From Alphaproteobacteria bacterium (GTDB taxonomy: Bacteria > Pseudomonadota > Alphaproteobacteria > Caulobacterales > Hyphomonadaceae), in assembly GCA_018830285.1 (NCBI GenBank), contig JAHJSB010000029.1, positions 62,001 through 126,000 of the forward strand: a stretch of 64,000 nucleotides of DNA. Direction: 5' to 3'. Positions 55,610-64,000 of this stretch are shown here, one piece after another; the stretch's first letter is position 1; every line of letters begins with the position of its first letter. The position numbers and the translations under genes were made by a program. The notes beneath the pieces are model-generated. The model saw nothing but the letters and a program-made list of their open reading frames with translations, made no database searches and had not been told where the DNA came from.

Positions 55610-55704
55610 CGCCAAATAGAACCAGCAAGCTCCGGCGGGGTACATAACAACGAGGGCGCTACTTCATCGAAAATATCATCGAACGCGGTACAGGAAACCA
55701 AGAG

Positions 55705-56727
55705 ATGAACACCAAATATTCCTCTCCAGACGTTTCGCCGAAGTCGGAAACCGTTTTGGTCACCGGCGCGGCCGGCTTCATCGGGTATTTTGTATCGCTG
55801 GCCCTGCTTGAGCGGGGCATCAACGTCATCGGGGTGGACAACCTCAACGACTACTATCCCGTGGCTCTGAAGCAAGCCCGGCTGGAACGCCTGACGACGC
55901 ATGACGGGTTTTCCTTTCATTGCCACGACATCTCGGATCATGTCGGGCTCCTGGCATTGACCGGTGTGAGAGATGTGGACGTTGTCATCCACCTGGCGGC
56001 GCAGGCGGGCGTGCGCTACTCGCTCGAAAACCCCTTCGCCTATGCTGCATCGAACCTAATTGGACATCTGTCGGTACTGGAATTCGTGCGGCACGCGCCA
56101 AAACGACCGCTACTTGTCTACGCCTCATCCAGCTCCGTATACGGCGCCAATACAAAAGTGCCGTTCAGCGAGTCGGATCCCGTAAACAGTCCCGTTTCGC
56201 TCTATGCTGCGACCAAGCGCGCCGACGAATTGATGAGCGAGTCGTATGCCCGACTCTATGACATGCGTCAGGTTGGACTAAGGTTTTTTACCGTGTACGG
56301 CCCTTGGGGACGCCCCGACATGGCATATTGGTCATTCACAGAGAAAATTCTCGCCGGCGAACCGATCAAGGTCTTCAATCATGGCCAACTGGAGCGTGAT
56401 TTTACCTATGTCGACGATGTGGTTTCTGGTGTCGTCGCTGCCGCCCTGCAGCCGATGCGGCCCATCGGCGACGTACCACACCGGATCTACAATATCGGAA
56501 ACAACACACCGGTTCAGCTTCTGCGATTTATTGAAATACTTGAACAGGCAATTGGCAAGACGGCGCAAATGCAGTTCGAACCGATGCAACCTGGCGACGT
56601 CCATTCGACCTATGCCGACATTTCTGCGATCACTGCAGATTATGGGTTTTCACCATCCACGCCGCTCGAGATCGGCATTCCAATCTTTGTTGACTGGTTG
56701 CGTGCATACAAAGGCTCGCGACTTTAG
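55705..56727 (+). CDS. UDP-glucuronate 4-epimerase (NAD-dependent epimerase)
   Basis: 340 aa. Rossmann motif TGAAGFIGYFVSLALLERG, 'GVDNLNDYYPVALKQARLERL', 'VIHLAAQAGVRYSLENPFAYAASNLIGHLSVLE', 'YASSSSVYGANTKVPFSE', the catalytic YAATKRADELM, and 'FTVYGPWGRPDMAYWSFTEKIL'. This is the CapI/LspL subgroup that makes UDP-galacturonate. It uses the same UDP-GlcA as UXS at 2.3 kb. It is downstream of manC, 95 nt apart, on the same strand. Confidence 0.92.
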   Translation: MNTKYSSPDVSPKSETVLVTGAAGFIGYFVSLALLERGINVIGVDNLNDYYPVALKQARLERLTTHDGFSFHCHDISDHVGLLALTGVRDVDVVIHLAAQAGVRYSLENPFAYAASNLIGHLSVLEFVRHAPKRPLLVYASSSSVYGANTKVPFSESDPVNSPVSLYAATKRADELMSESYARLYDMRQVGLRFFTVYGPWGRPDMAYWSFTEKILAGEPIKVFNHGQLERDFTYVDDVVSGVVAAALQPMRPIGDVPHRIYNIGNNTPVQLLRFIEILEQAIGKTAQMQFEPMQPGDVHSTYADISAITADYGFSPSTPLEIGIPIFVDWLRAYKGSRL

Positions 56728-56734
56728 GGTAACC

Positions 56735-57661
56735 TCAGGTGAACTCGACCCTTTCCTGGGAAAAGTAGAACAGCGAGCGGGTTTCCTCATCGATGTCATC
56801 GCTCGAAGCGAGCAGGAGTTTCTGCATCGCATGCTTGCGATCCTTGAGCGCGTGCTCGAAATCCTGCTCGATCAGCCGGTCGACGCCGGTCGAGATCATC
56901 GCATCGCGCACTTCCATATAGAGGGTCAGCGAGCCGCCGAGGAACATGGATTCATAGGCAATCTTGCTGGCGATCTTGTCGTGGATGTCGGTGTAGTGGA
57001 GCTGCTTCTCCATGGTCGACTTGCGTTTGGTAATGAAGTCGATTTCATGCCGGTACTGGGGGTGACGCAGATAATAGTTCTTCAGGGCGATCATGTCCGT
57101 GTCGATCTTGCGCTGGACCGTATCGGGCAGGTCATCGCTCAGTATGATGACAATATCGATATCGGAACCCTTGACCATCTCGCCGGAGACGAGATGTTCG
57201 CGCGGCTCGTTATGGGCGAGGAAATAGGCGAGGTCGCCCGCAATGAAGGCGCACATGGACGAGCGGGTTTCACGCGGCAGGTCGAGGAAGAGCGACTTCA
57301 TCACCTGCTGGGCGAGGCCGATCTTCTCGCGGCTGATCTCGCGGTGCATGTTGGACAACGTGCCCTGACGCTCGATCATCTGGTCGCGTTGCCCCGGCAG
57401 GCCGAACAGCGAGAAGGACAGGAAATCGCGCAGGATCGACGGGCTGAGCCGCACCTGGTCGTCACGGGTAACATCAAAGCGCAGGTAATAGCTGGCAAAG
57501 TGCGAAACGTGCAGCACCCGGCTCTGGTAGCAGGCCTGCCAGAGCGCCAGCACGGGAATCTCAGGCAAGGCGGCGGCGAGTTCCTTGCCGATCATCGGGC
57601 CCTGCTCATCCAGCAGCGCGGTGATCAGGACCTCGACTTCGGCAATATCGGGGGCGGGCAT
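56735..57661 (-). CDS. Nucleotidyltransferase-fold protein of unknown role
   Basis: 308 aa. An acidic motif 'VKGSDIDIVIILSDDLPD' near the middle (about residues 165-182) is the G-S-D-x-D of nucleotidyltransferase-fold proteins. The following 'HEIDFITKRKSTMEKQLHYTD' supplies a third acidic residue. An N-terminal winged-helix-like part ('AEVEVLITALLDEQGPMIGKELAAALPEIPVLALWQACY') precedes it. I do not recognise the family. It lies after the second rmlD on the same strand. Confidence 0.6.
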   Translation of the reverse strand: MPAPDIAEVEVLITALLDEQGPMIGKELAAALPEIPVLALWQACYQSRVLHVSHFASYYLRFDVTRDDQVRLSPSILRDFLSFSLFGLPGQRDQMIERQGTLSNMHREISREKIGLAQQVMKSLFLDLPRETRSSMCAFIAGDLAYFLAHNEPREHLVSGEMVKGSDIDIVIILSDDLPDTVQRKIDTDMIALKNYYLRHPQYRHEIDFITKRKSTMEKQLHYTDIHDKIASKIAYESMFLGGSLTLYMEVRDAMISTGVDRLIEQDFEHALKDRKHAMQKLLLASSDDIDEETRSLFYFSQERVEFT

Positions 57662-57747
57662 CCATCAGCTTTCGGATAGGTTGGCAAAATGTGTCTGGGT
57701 GACTTCTCGCACCTGAACGCAGGGATTTCCAGTGCGATGACCGGAAT

Positions 57748-58647
57748 TCACCCTCCTTCAAGTTCCCGGACCAGTGTCGGAACTGCGTCGGCCATTCCTG
57801 CCTGCCACTCTGGCAGCGTAACACCGAACATGTCCATCGTGCGCGTCATGTCCAGCCGCGCGTTCAGCGGGCGCCTCGCGGGGGTGGAAAAGTCGGCCGT
57901 CAGCACGCCTTTGACTGAAGCGGCCGGGCCGCCATGCTGCCGGCTGAGCTCGAATATATGCCGCGCGAAGCTCGCCCGATCGATCTCACCACTTCCGGCG
58001 AGATGATACGTGCCCCAGCCGGAGAAGCCGATTGTACAGGCCGTATCCGCTATCGCCAGCAAGGCATTGGCCAGCGCAGGCGCATGGGTCGGGCAGCCGA
58101 TCTGGTCGGAAACAACCGTTACCGTTTCCCGCGACTGGGCGAGCGTCAGCATGGTGCGCACGAAATTCCCGGCAAGGTGCGAAAAAACCCATGAGACCCG
58201 GACAATGATATGCTGGGCCGCAGCGTCGGCGACGGCCCACTCTCCCGCCAGTTTGCTACGGCCGTAGGCGCTGAGCGGCGCTGGCGGATCCTCCGGACGG
58301 TAGGGGCGCGCCAGCATCCCGTCGAACACGCAATCCGTCGACAGATGCACCAGCGGGATGTCCTGGCGCGCGCATGCCACCGCGAGCGCACGAGGGCCGT
58401 CCACATTCAGGGCCAAAGCCGCATCCGGCTCTGCTTCGGCCTGGTCCACTTTGGTGAACCCGCCGGCATTGATCACGATATCCGGCGCGTGACGCTCAAT
58501 CGCGCGGAACAGCGAGACCGCATCACGCAGGTCGAGGTCCGGTCGACCCACATTAACAATACGGCCTGCTCCGGCATGCGCGAGGGCCTGCGCAACCTGA
58601 CCTGTGCGTCCGATCACCAGAACCTTACGGGAATGTGAGTTGCTCAT
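57748..58647 (-). CDS. dTDP-4-dehydrorhamnose reductase-like protein (second copy)
   Basis: 299 aa. 'KVLVIGRTGQVAQALAHAG', 'DIVINAGGFTKVDQAEAEPDAALALN', 'HLSTDCVFDG', the Tyr-Lys motif 'YGRSKLAGEWAV', and 'IIVRVSWVFSHLAGNFVRTM' identify an RmlD-type reductase. It differs clearly from the rmlD at 6.3 kb, for example in the 'FTKVDQ' and 'TDCVFDG' replacements, so it may reduce another 4-keto sugar nucleotide or be an isoenzyme. It lies between glmS and the nucleotidyltransferase-like gene on the same strand. Confidence 0.85.
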   Translation of the reverse strand: MSNSHSRKVLVIGRTGQVAQALAHAGAGRIVNVGRPDLDLRDAVSLFRAIERHAPDIVINAGGFTKVDQAEAEPDAALALNVDGPRALAVACARQDIPLVHLSTDCVFDGMLARPYRPEDPPAPLSAYGRSKLAGEWAVADAAAQHIIVRVSWVFSHLAGNFVRTMLTLAQSRETVTVVSDQIGCPTHAPALANALLAIADTACTIGFSGWGTYHLAGSGEIDRASFARHIFELSRQHGGPAASVKGVLTADFSTPARRPLNARLDMTRTMDMFGVTLPEWQAGMADAVPTLVRELEGG

Positions 58648-58709
58648 GCACCCGACTGTAGGGCAACCGACCCCGCCGAGGCAATCAGACCGGCGGTACG
58701 CTCAGCGCC

Positions 58710-60536
58710 TCACTCAACCGTGACGGATTTGGCCAGGTTGCGCGGCTGGTCGACGTCCGTGCCCTTGGCCACAGCGACGAAATAGGCGAGCAGCTGCATC
58801 GGGATCGCGGCCAGGATCGGCATGGCAATCTCGTCGGCATCCGGCAGGCGGATGACGTGATCGGCCCGGTTCCCGGCGGCCTTGATGCCCTTGTCGTCTG
58901 ACACGAGAATGATCCGCCCGCCACGCGCACGCACTTCCTCGACGTTCGACAGCGTCTTCTCGAACAGGTCGTCATAAGGCGCCACCACGACAATCGGCAG
59001 GTCCTGCTCGATCAGGGCAATGGGCCCATGCTTCAGTTCGCCGGCCGCATAGCCTTCGGCATGAATATAGGAGACTTCCTTCAGCTTCAGCGCACCTTCG
59101 AGCGCCAATGGGAAATAGCGTCCCCGGCCAAGGAACAACACGTCCTTCGCCTTGGTCAGTGTCTGGGCGACGGCCTTGATATCGGCCTCGGCTTCCAGCG
59201 CCTCGGTGACCTTGCGCGGCAGCGATAGCAGGCTTTTGACATACCGGGCCTCATCGCCCGGCTTGAGGTGGCCGCGTGCCTTGGCCGCCGAGAGAGCGAG
59301 CACGGCCAGAACGGAAAGCTGGGCCGTGAAGGCCTTGGTCGAAGCGACGCCGATCTCCGGGCCGGCATGGGTCGGCACGATCGCCTTGGCTTCACGGGCA
59401 ATCGAGCTTTCCGGTACGTTGACCACGGCTATCGCAGGGGACTTGTTGTCCCGGCAATAGCGCAGCGCGGCCAGTGTATCGGCGGTTTCGCCCGACTGGC
59501 TGACAAACAGGGCCGGACCGGTCACCGGCAAGACAGGCTTGCGATAGCGGAATTCGGACGCGATGTCGGTTTCCACGGCCAGGTGCGCAATTTGCTCGAA
59601 CCAGTATTTTGCCGTCATGGCGGCGTAATAGGCCGTACCGCAGGCGATTGCGACGGCCCGGTCGGCATCGGCGAAGATCTGGTCGGCGGCCTCACCCGCC
59701 TGGATCGTCTGCGTCGCCTGGTCGATATAGGGCAGGATCGAGCGGGCCAGCGATTCCGGCTGCTCATGAATCTCTTTCAACATGAAATGATCGTATTCGC
59801 CGCGCTCGATCAGGGCGTCATTCACGGCAGACTTCACCCGCGGCCGGTTCACCCGGTCGCCGCGTGCATTGCGGATATCGACACTGTCCGGACGCAGAAC
59901 GGCCCAGTCACCTTCTTCCAGATAGGTCACGTCCCGCGTCAGCGGCGCGAGCGCGATGGCGTCCGATCCGAGATACATTTCGCCTTCGCCATAGCCGAGC
60001 ACGAGCGGGCTGCCTTTACGGGCGCCCATCAGCACACTTTCCTCACCCGAAAAGATCACGGCGATCGCGAAGGCGCCGCGTAATTGGCCCAGGGTTGCTT
60101 CGAACGCATCCACTGCATTGAGGCCCTCGTCCATCTTCTGGGCGATCAGCTGCGCGATCACTTCACTGTCGGTTTCGGATTCGAACACACGGCCTGCCGC
60201 TTCAAGTTCGGCGCGCAGGTCGCGGAAGTTCTCGATGATCCCATTATGGACGATGGCGACATCGCCGGACATGTGCGGATGAGCGTTCGCCTCGTTCGGC
60301 TTGCCATGCGTGGCCCAGCGCGTGTGGGCAATTCCGGTCAGGCCATCCATCGGCATGTCTTCCAGCCGGGCCTGCAGGTTGACGATCTTGCCCTTGGCGC
60401 GGCGGCGTTCGATCTTGCCGAGACTCGAAATGGCGATACCCGCGCTGTCATAGCCGCGATACTCAAGCCGCTTCAGGCCTTCGATCAGCCGGTTTGCAAC
60501 AGGTTCGGATCCCGCAATCGCAACAATTCCACACAT
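58710..60536 (-). CDS. glmS: Glutamine-fructose-6-phosphate transaminase (isomerizing)
   Basis: 608 aa, full length. N-terminal glutaminase with Cys2 nucleophile (MCGIVAIAG), 'RLEYRGYDSAGIAI' and 'THGKPNEANAHPH'. Two SIS sugar-isomerase domains follow ('ACGTAYYAAMTAKYWFEQ', 'VSQSGETADTLAALRY', 'FLGRGRYFPLALEGALKLKEVSYIHAEGYAAGELKHGPIALI'), ending in the canonical 'VDQPRNLAKSVTVE'. It makes glucosamine-6-phosphate for peptidoglycan, LPS and other amino sugars. It is divergent from cysD across 250 nt and precedes the second rmlD by 62 nt. Confidence 0.97.
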   Translation of the reverse strand: MCGIVAIAGSEPVANRLIEGLKRLEYRGYDSAGIAISSLGKIERRRAKGKIVNLQARLEDMPMDGLTGIAHTRWATHGKPNEANAHPHMSGDVAIVHNGIIENFRDLRAELEAAGRVFESETDSEVIAQLIAQKMDEGLNAVDAFEATLGQLRGAFAIAVIFSGEESVLMGARKGSPLVLGYGEGEMYLGSDAIALAPLTRDVTYLEEGDWAVLRPDSVDIRNARGDRVNRPRVKSAVNDALIERGEYDHFMLKEIHEQPESLARSILPYIDQATQTIQAGEAADQIFADADRAVAIACGTAYYAAMTAKYWFEQIAHLAVETDIASEFRYRKPVLPVTGPALFVSQSGETADTLAALRYCRDNKSPAIAVVNVPESSIAREAKAIVPTHAGPEIGVASTKAFTAQLSVLAVLALSAAKARGHLKPGDEARYVKSLLSLPRKVTEALEAEADIKAVAQTLTKAKDVLFLGRGRYFPLALEGALKLKEVSYIHAEGYAAGELKHGPIALIEQDLPIVVVAPYDDLFEKTLSNVEEVRARGGRIILVSDDKGIKAAGNRADHVIRLPDADEIAMPILAAIPMQLLAYFVAVAKGTDVDQPRNLAKSVTVE

Positions 60537-60786
60537 ACTCTACCTCCACGAATCTGATCGTGTAGATAGACCTGCTTATTCGGTCTGAATAATGACAGTT
60601 TGTTGGGAAATGCGACAATCTCGGGGTTTTTTGGGAAAACGGGCCTATATTCAACAGTCTGAGCCGCCAGGCCTTGATCACGACCGTATAGCATCGCTTA
60701 CAAGTGTGTTTGCTACCGATTGCCCCCTTCCATCCCCATTCTTTGGGCTCTAGGACGACGCAACGCGAAAGAGGACATCTCGACCC

Positions 60787-61689
60787 TTGGCCAAAATGAC
60801 CCATCTCGACCGGCTCGAAGCCGAAAGCCTGCACATCCTGCGTGAAGTCGCCTCGGAATGCGAAAACCCCGTCATGCTCTACTCGGTGGGCAAGGACTCG
60901 GCGGTGATGCTGCACCTGGCGATGAAGGCCTTCTATCCCTCGCGCCCGCCGTTTCCCCTGATGCATGTTGATACGACGTGGAAATTCCGGGAGATGATCG
61001 AATTCCGTGACCGCAAGGCCGCCGAGCTCGGCTTCGACCTGCTGGTCCATATCAACGAAGACGGTGTCCGCGATGGCGTCGGCCCGTTTACGCACGGCTC
61101 GGCCATGCACACCGACGTCATGAAAACAGCTGGCCTGAAGCAGGCGCTCGACAAGTACAAGTTCGACGCAGCCTTCGGCGGCGCGAGGCGCGACGAGGAA
61201 AAGTCCCGCGCCAAGGAGCGCGTCTTCTCGTTCCGTTCGGCCGAACACCGCTGGGACCCGAAGAAACAGCGCCCCGAGCCGTGGAACCTCTACAATACCC
61301 GTATCCATCCCGGCGAAAGCATCCGGGTCTTCCCTCTGTCGAACTGGACCGAACTCGACATCTGGCAATATATCCGCCGCGAGCAGATCGAGATCGTGCC
61401 GCTCTATTTCGCTGCGCCGCGCCCGGTCGTGAACTGGAATGGCGTCGATATCCTGGTCGATGATGACCGCGTGCCAGAGGAAATCGCAAAGACGGCCGTC
61501 ATCAAATCGGTCCGCTTCCGTACGCTCGGCTGCTACCCGCTGACCGGCGCGGTGGAAAGCACCGCCGCCACGCTCGAAGACATCATACAGGAAATGCTGC
61601 TGACCCGAACGTCAGAGCGCCAGGGCCGTGTCATCGACGCTGACCAGTCGGCGTCCATGGAGAAGAAGAAACAGGAAGGCTATTTCTAG
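60787..61689 (+). CDS. cysD: Sulfate adenylyltransferase subunit 2
   Basis: 300 aa. TTG 60787 is the likely start (GAGGA 11 nt upstream); ATG 60796 is possible. PP-loop '[21 protein letters not shown]', '[20 protein letters not shown]', '[23 protein letters not shown]', and '[14 protein letters not shown]'. It makes APS from sulfate and ATP together with CysN. The stop abuts cysNC (TAG then ATG). APS feeds both sulfur assimilation and PAPS for the sulfotransferases of this window. Confidence 0.96.
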   Translation: MAKMTHLDRLEAESLHILREVASECENPVMLYSVGKDSAVMLHLAMKAFYPSRPPFPLMHVDTTWKFREMIEFRDRKAAELGFDLLVHINEDGVRDGVGPFTHGSAMHTDVMKTAGLKQALDKYKFDAAFGGARRDEEKSRAKERVFSFRSAEHRWDPKKQRPEPWNLYNTRIHPGESIRVFPLSNWTELDIWQYIRREQIEIVPLYFAAPRPVVNWNGVDILVDDDRVPEEIAKTAVIKSVRFRTLGCYPLTGAVESTAATLEDIIQEMLLTRTSERQGRVIDADQSASMEKKKQEGYF

Positions 61690-63597
61690 ATGCGCCTCAC
61701 CGACGACCTTATCGAGACAGATATCAGCGCCTACCTGCAAAAGCACGAGGACAAGTCCCTCCTGCGCTTCATCACCTGCGGTAGCGTGGATGACGGCAAG
61801 TCGACCCTGATCGGCCGCTTGCTCTACGATTCGAAGATGATCTTCGAGGACCAGCTGGCCTCGCTGGAGGCCGATTCCAAACGCGTCGGCACGCAAGGCG
61901 AGAATATCGACTTCGCCCTGCTCGTGGATGGCCTCGCCGCCGAGCGCGAACAAGGCATCACGATTGATGTCGCCTATCGCTTTTTCGCCACGGACAAGCG
62001 CAAGTTCATCGTCGCCGACACGCCCGGCCACGAACAATACACCCGCAACATGGCGACCGGCGCCTCGACCGCCGATGTCGCGATCCTGATGATCGACGCG
62101 CGCAAGGGCATCCTGACCCAGACGCGCCGCCACAGCTTCATTACCACGCTGCTCGGCATCCGACGCCTGGTCCTGGCCGTGAACAAGATGGACCTGGTTG
62201 GCTACAGCCAGCAGGTCTTTGACGATATCGTCGACGATTTCTACGACTTCGCCGACGAGCTTGCGACCGACCTCGAAATCCAGGCGATCCCGATGTCGGC
62301 GCTTGCCGGAATCAACATCACCGAACGCTCGCGCGAGACCGAATGGTATGACGGTCCGAACCTGATGGAATATCTCGAGACCGTGCCGATCGGCGACAAG
62401 CGTCTCGACGCGCCCTTCCGGATGCCGGTCCAATGGGTCAACCGCCCGAACCTCGACTTCCGCGGCTTCTCCGGCCAGATCGCGGCTGGCACCATCAAGC
62501 CGGGCGACCGGATCAAGACACTGCCGTCCGGCCGCCAGTCCACGATCGACCGCATCGTCACAGCCGATGGCGATCTCGACGAGGCCTTCGCCGGTCAGTC
62601 CGTCACCCTGACCTTGAGCGATGAAGTCGACAGCTCGCGCGGCGACGTGATCGTATCGGCAGACGACCCGGCCGAAGTCTCCGACCAGTTCCAGGTCCGC
62701 ATCCTCTGGATGAGCGACACGCCTCTCCTGCCCGGCCGTCGCTACCTGCTCAAGATCGGCGCCAAGACCGTGACCGCCACGATCAACGCGCCAAAATACG
62801 GTATCGACATCAACACGCTGAACGACGTGCCCGCCAAGACGCTCGAACTCAACCAGATCGGCGTCACCACGCTCTCGCTCGACCAGGCCATCGCATTTGA
62901 TCCGTATGACGAGAACCGCGAAATGGGCGGCTTCATCCTGATCGACCGGCAGACCAATGACACGGTCGGTCTCGGCCTGATCGACTTTGCCTTGCGCCGC
63001 GCCTCGAACATTCACTGGCAGGCCATCGATATCGACCGCGCCGTGCTTGCCGAGCAGAAGGGCCAGAAGCCTGCCGTGCTCTGGTTCACCGGCCTGTCCG
63101 GTTCCGGCAAGTCGACCATCGCCAACGCCCTGCAAAAGCGCCTCTTCGCGCTCGGCAAGCACACGTTCATCCTCGACGGCGACAATGTCCGCCACGGTCT
63201 CAACCGCGACCTCGGCTTCACCGATGTCGACCGGGTCGAGAACATTCGCCGGGTGTCAAACGTCGCCCGCCTGATGACCGATGCCGGCCTGATCACGCTC
63301 GTCTCGTTCATCTCTCCGTTCCGGGACGAGCGGCAGATGGCCCGCAATCTCATGGCAGACGGCGAATTCATCGAAATCCATGTCGACACGCCGCTCGACG
63401 TTGCTGAACAGCGCGATGTGAAGGGCCTCTACAAGAAGGCCCGGGCTGGCGAGATCAAGAACTTCACCGGCATCGACAGCCCGTATGAGCCGCCGCTCAA
63501 TCCGGAGCTGCGGATCAACACGGTGGGCCAGTCCCCGGAAGGCGCCGCCGAGGAAATCCTGAACTTTCTCAAGGAAAAAGGCTTTCTTGCAGACTAG
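61690..63597 (+). CDS. cysNC: Bifunctional sulfate adenylyltransferase GTPase subunit / adenylylsulfate kinase
   Basis: 635 aa. Residues about 1-450 are the CysN GTPase: P-loop [20 protein letters not shown], '[17 protein letters not shown]' and 'NKMDL'. Residues about 460-635 are the APS kinase: P-loop [19 protein letters not shown], '[21 protein letters not shown]', ending in '[15 protein letters not shown]'. The fusion gives PAPS directly. It immediately follows cysD. PAPS supply matters here because at least four sulfotransferase domains are encoded in the same 64 kb. Confidence 0.96.
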   Translation: MRLTDDLIETDISAYLQKHEDKSLLRFITCGSVDDGKSTLIGRLLYDSKMIFEDQLASLEADSKRVGTQGENIDFALLVDGLAAEREQGITIDVAYRFFATDKRKFIVADTPGHEQYTRNMATGASTADVAILMIDARKGILTQTRRHSFITTLLGIRRLVLAVNKMDLVGYSQQVFDDIVDDFYDFADELATDLEIQAIPMSALAGINITERSRETEWYDGPNLMEYLETVPIGDKRLDAPFRMPVQWVNRPNLDFRGFSGQIAAGTIKPGDRIKTLPSGRQSTIDRIVTADGDLDEAFAGQSVTLTLSDEVDSSRGDVIVSADDPAEVSDQFQVRILWMSDTPLLPGRRYLLKIGAKTVTATINAPKYGIDINTLNDVPAKTLELNQIGVTTLSLDQAIAFDPYDENREMGGFILIDRQTNDTVGLGLIDFALRRASNIHWQAIDIDRAVLAEQKGQKPAVLWFTGLSGSGKSTIANALQKRLFALGKHTFILDGDNVRHGLNRDLGFTDVDRVENIRRVSNVARLMTDAGLITLVSFISPFRDERQMARNLMADGEFIEIHVDTPLDVAEQRDVKGLYKKARAGEIKNFTGIDSPYEPPLNPELRINTVGQSPEGAAEEILNFLKEKGFLAD

Positions 63598-63685
63598 GCG
63601 GCTACCCTGCCCCAGCGGCAACCAGTGGCAAATCCGCGACCCGTGATAGTGTCGCCTCCAAACCATTGCCAGGGGAGGATTGGTC

Positions 63686-64000
63686 ATGGCGCAGAGCAGA
63701 CCCGTCGAGGCGGCCGAAAAGGCCCCGGACGAATTGGACGCAGTGATCGTCGGAGCCGGCTTTGCCGGGCTCTATATGTTGCATCGCCTGCACGGTCTGG
63801 GCCTGACGGCCCGTGTGTTCGAGGCGGGTAACGGCGTCGGCGGCACCTGGTTTTGGAATCGCTATCCCGGCGCCCGTGTCGATATCGAGAGCCAGGAATA
63901 TTCCTTTTCCTTCTCCGAGGATCTCGAGATGGACTGGGAATGGACAGAGCGCTACGCGCCCCAGCCAGAATTGCTCGCTTATGCCAATCATGTTGCCGAT
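63686..64000 (+). CDS. Flavin-containing monooxygenase, Baeyer-Villiger type, 5' part
   Basis: 105 codons visible, running off the window. AGGGGAGGA lies 6 nt before the ATG. After a short leader, 'AVIVGAGFAGLYMLHRLHGLGLTARVFEAGNGVGGTWFWNRYPGARVDIESQEYSFSFSEDL' is the FAD-binding GxGxxG plus the second 'GGTWxxNRYPGARxD' fingerprint of Baeyer-Villiger monooxygenases. It would oxidise a ketone or similar compound using NADPH and O2. It is separated from cysNC by 88 nt with no clear terminator. Substrate unknown. Confidence 0.88.
   Translation, partial: MAQSRPVEAAEKAPDELDAVIVGAGFAGLYMLHRLHGLGLTARVFEAGNGVGGTWFWNRYPGARVDIESQEYSFSFSEDLEMDWEWTERYAPQPELLAYANHVAD

Noticed and set aside
61612-63195. 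527-codon minus-strand open frame over cysNC
   Set aside because: Antisense shadow of a conserved gene; composition (many Asp/Arg/Val/Gly) is typical of codon-mirror translation.

Overview
The window reads as chromosomal DNA of a GC-rich alphaproteobacterium. Gene content (phenylalanine 4-hydroxylase, a dispersed dTDP-rhamnose set, a complete-looking type II secretion gene set, a SIMPL-domain protein, PAPS synthesis) and start/codon habits fit a marine Hyphomonadaceae/Caulobacterales-type bacterium. This placement is inferred from family resemblance only; no rRNA or other marker gene is present.

Layout. About 1-4.3 kb holds a SIMPL-domain protein, galE, a CAT-anticodon tRNA, UDP-glucuronate decarboxylase and phhA. 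About 4.4-25.7 kb is a surface-polysaccharide region. It has rmlBDA, a Wzm/Wzt ABC exporter, three zinc-ribbon methyltransferases, a pyruvyl transferase, and several glycosyltransferases. Two of these are very large fusions with WbsX, GT4 and GT2 modules, and one of them (1938 aa) also carries an N-terminal sulfotransferase domain. About 26.0-41.5 kb is a type II secretion (T2SS) locus split over several transcription units: gspH; gspE plus a sulfotransferase; gspF-G-D-I; a secreted alanine/threonine-rich protein with its own promoter and terminator; a sulfotransferase plus gspJ; and, on the minus strand, gspK-L-M-C plus a sulfatase. About 41.5-44.6 kb is an AT-richer patch with another sulfotransferase-like gene, a methyltransferase and a decayed IS5-type transposase. 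About 44.6-47.8 kb holds rmlC, a GT4 and a DegT aminotransferase. About 47.9-51.4 kb is the methyl-cycle cluster ahcY-purU-metK. About 51.4-54.3 kb encodes a surface subtilase lipoprotein and a small lipoprotein. About 54.5-64 kb holds manC, a UDP-glucuronate 4-epimerase, a nucleotidyltransferase-like unknown, a second rmlD, glmS, cysD-cysNC (APS/PAPS synthesis) and the start of a flavin monooxygenase.

How it fits together. GalE, UXS, the UDP-GlcA epimerase, ManC, GlmS and RmlABCD supply nucleotide sugars; the glycosyltransferases assemble a glycan; Wzm/Wzt can export it. CysD-CysNC makes PAPS, the sulfate donor for at least four sulfotransferase domains in the same 64 kb. The most striking point is that two sulfotransferases and one sulfatase share start/stop overlaps with T2SS genes (gspE, gspJ, gspC-like). 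This suggests a secretion machine genetically coupled to sulfation and desulfation of a surface or secreted product. The function is inference; the gene coupling is visible in the sequence.
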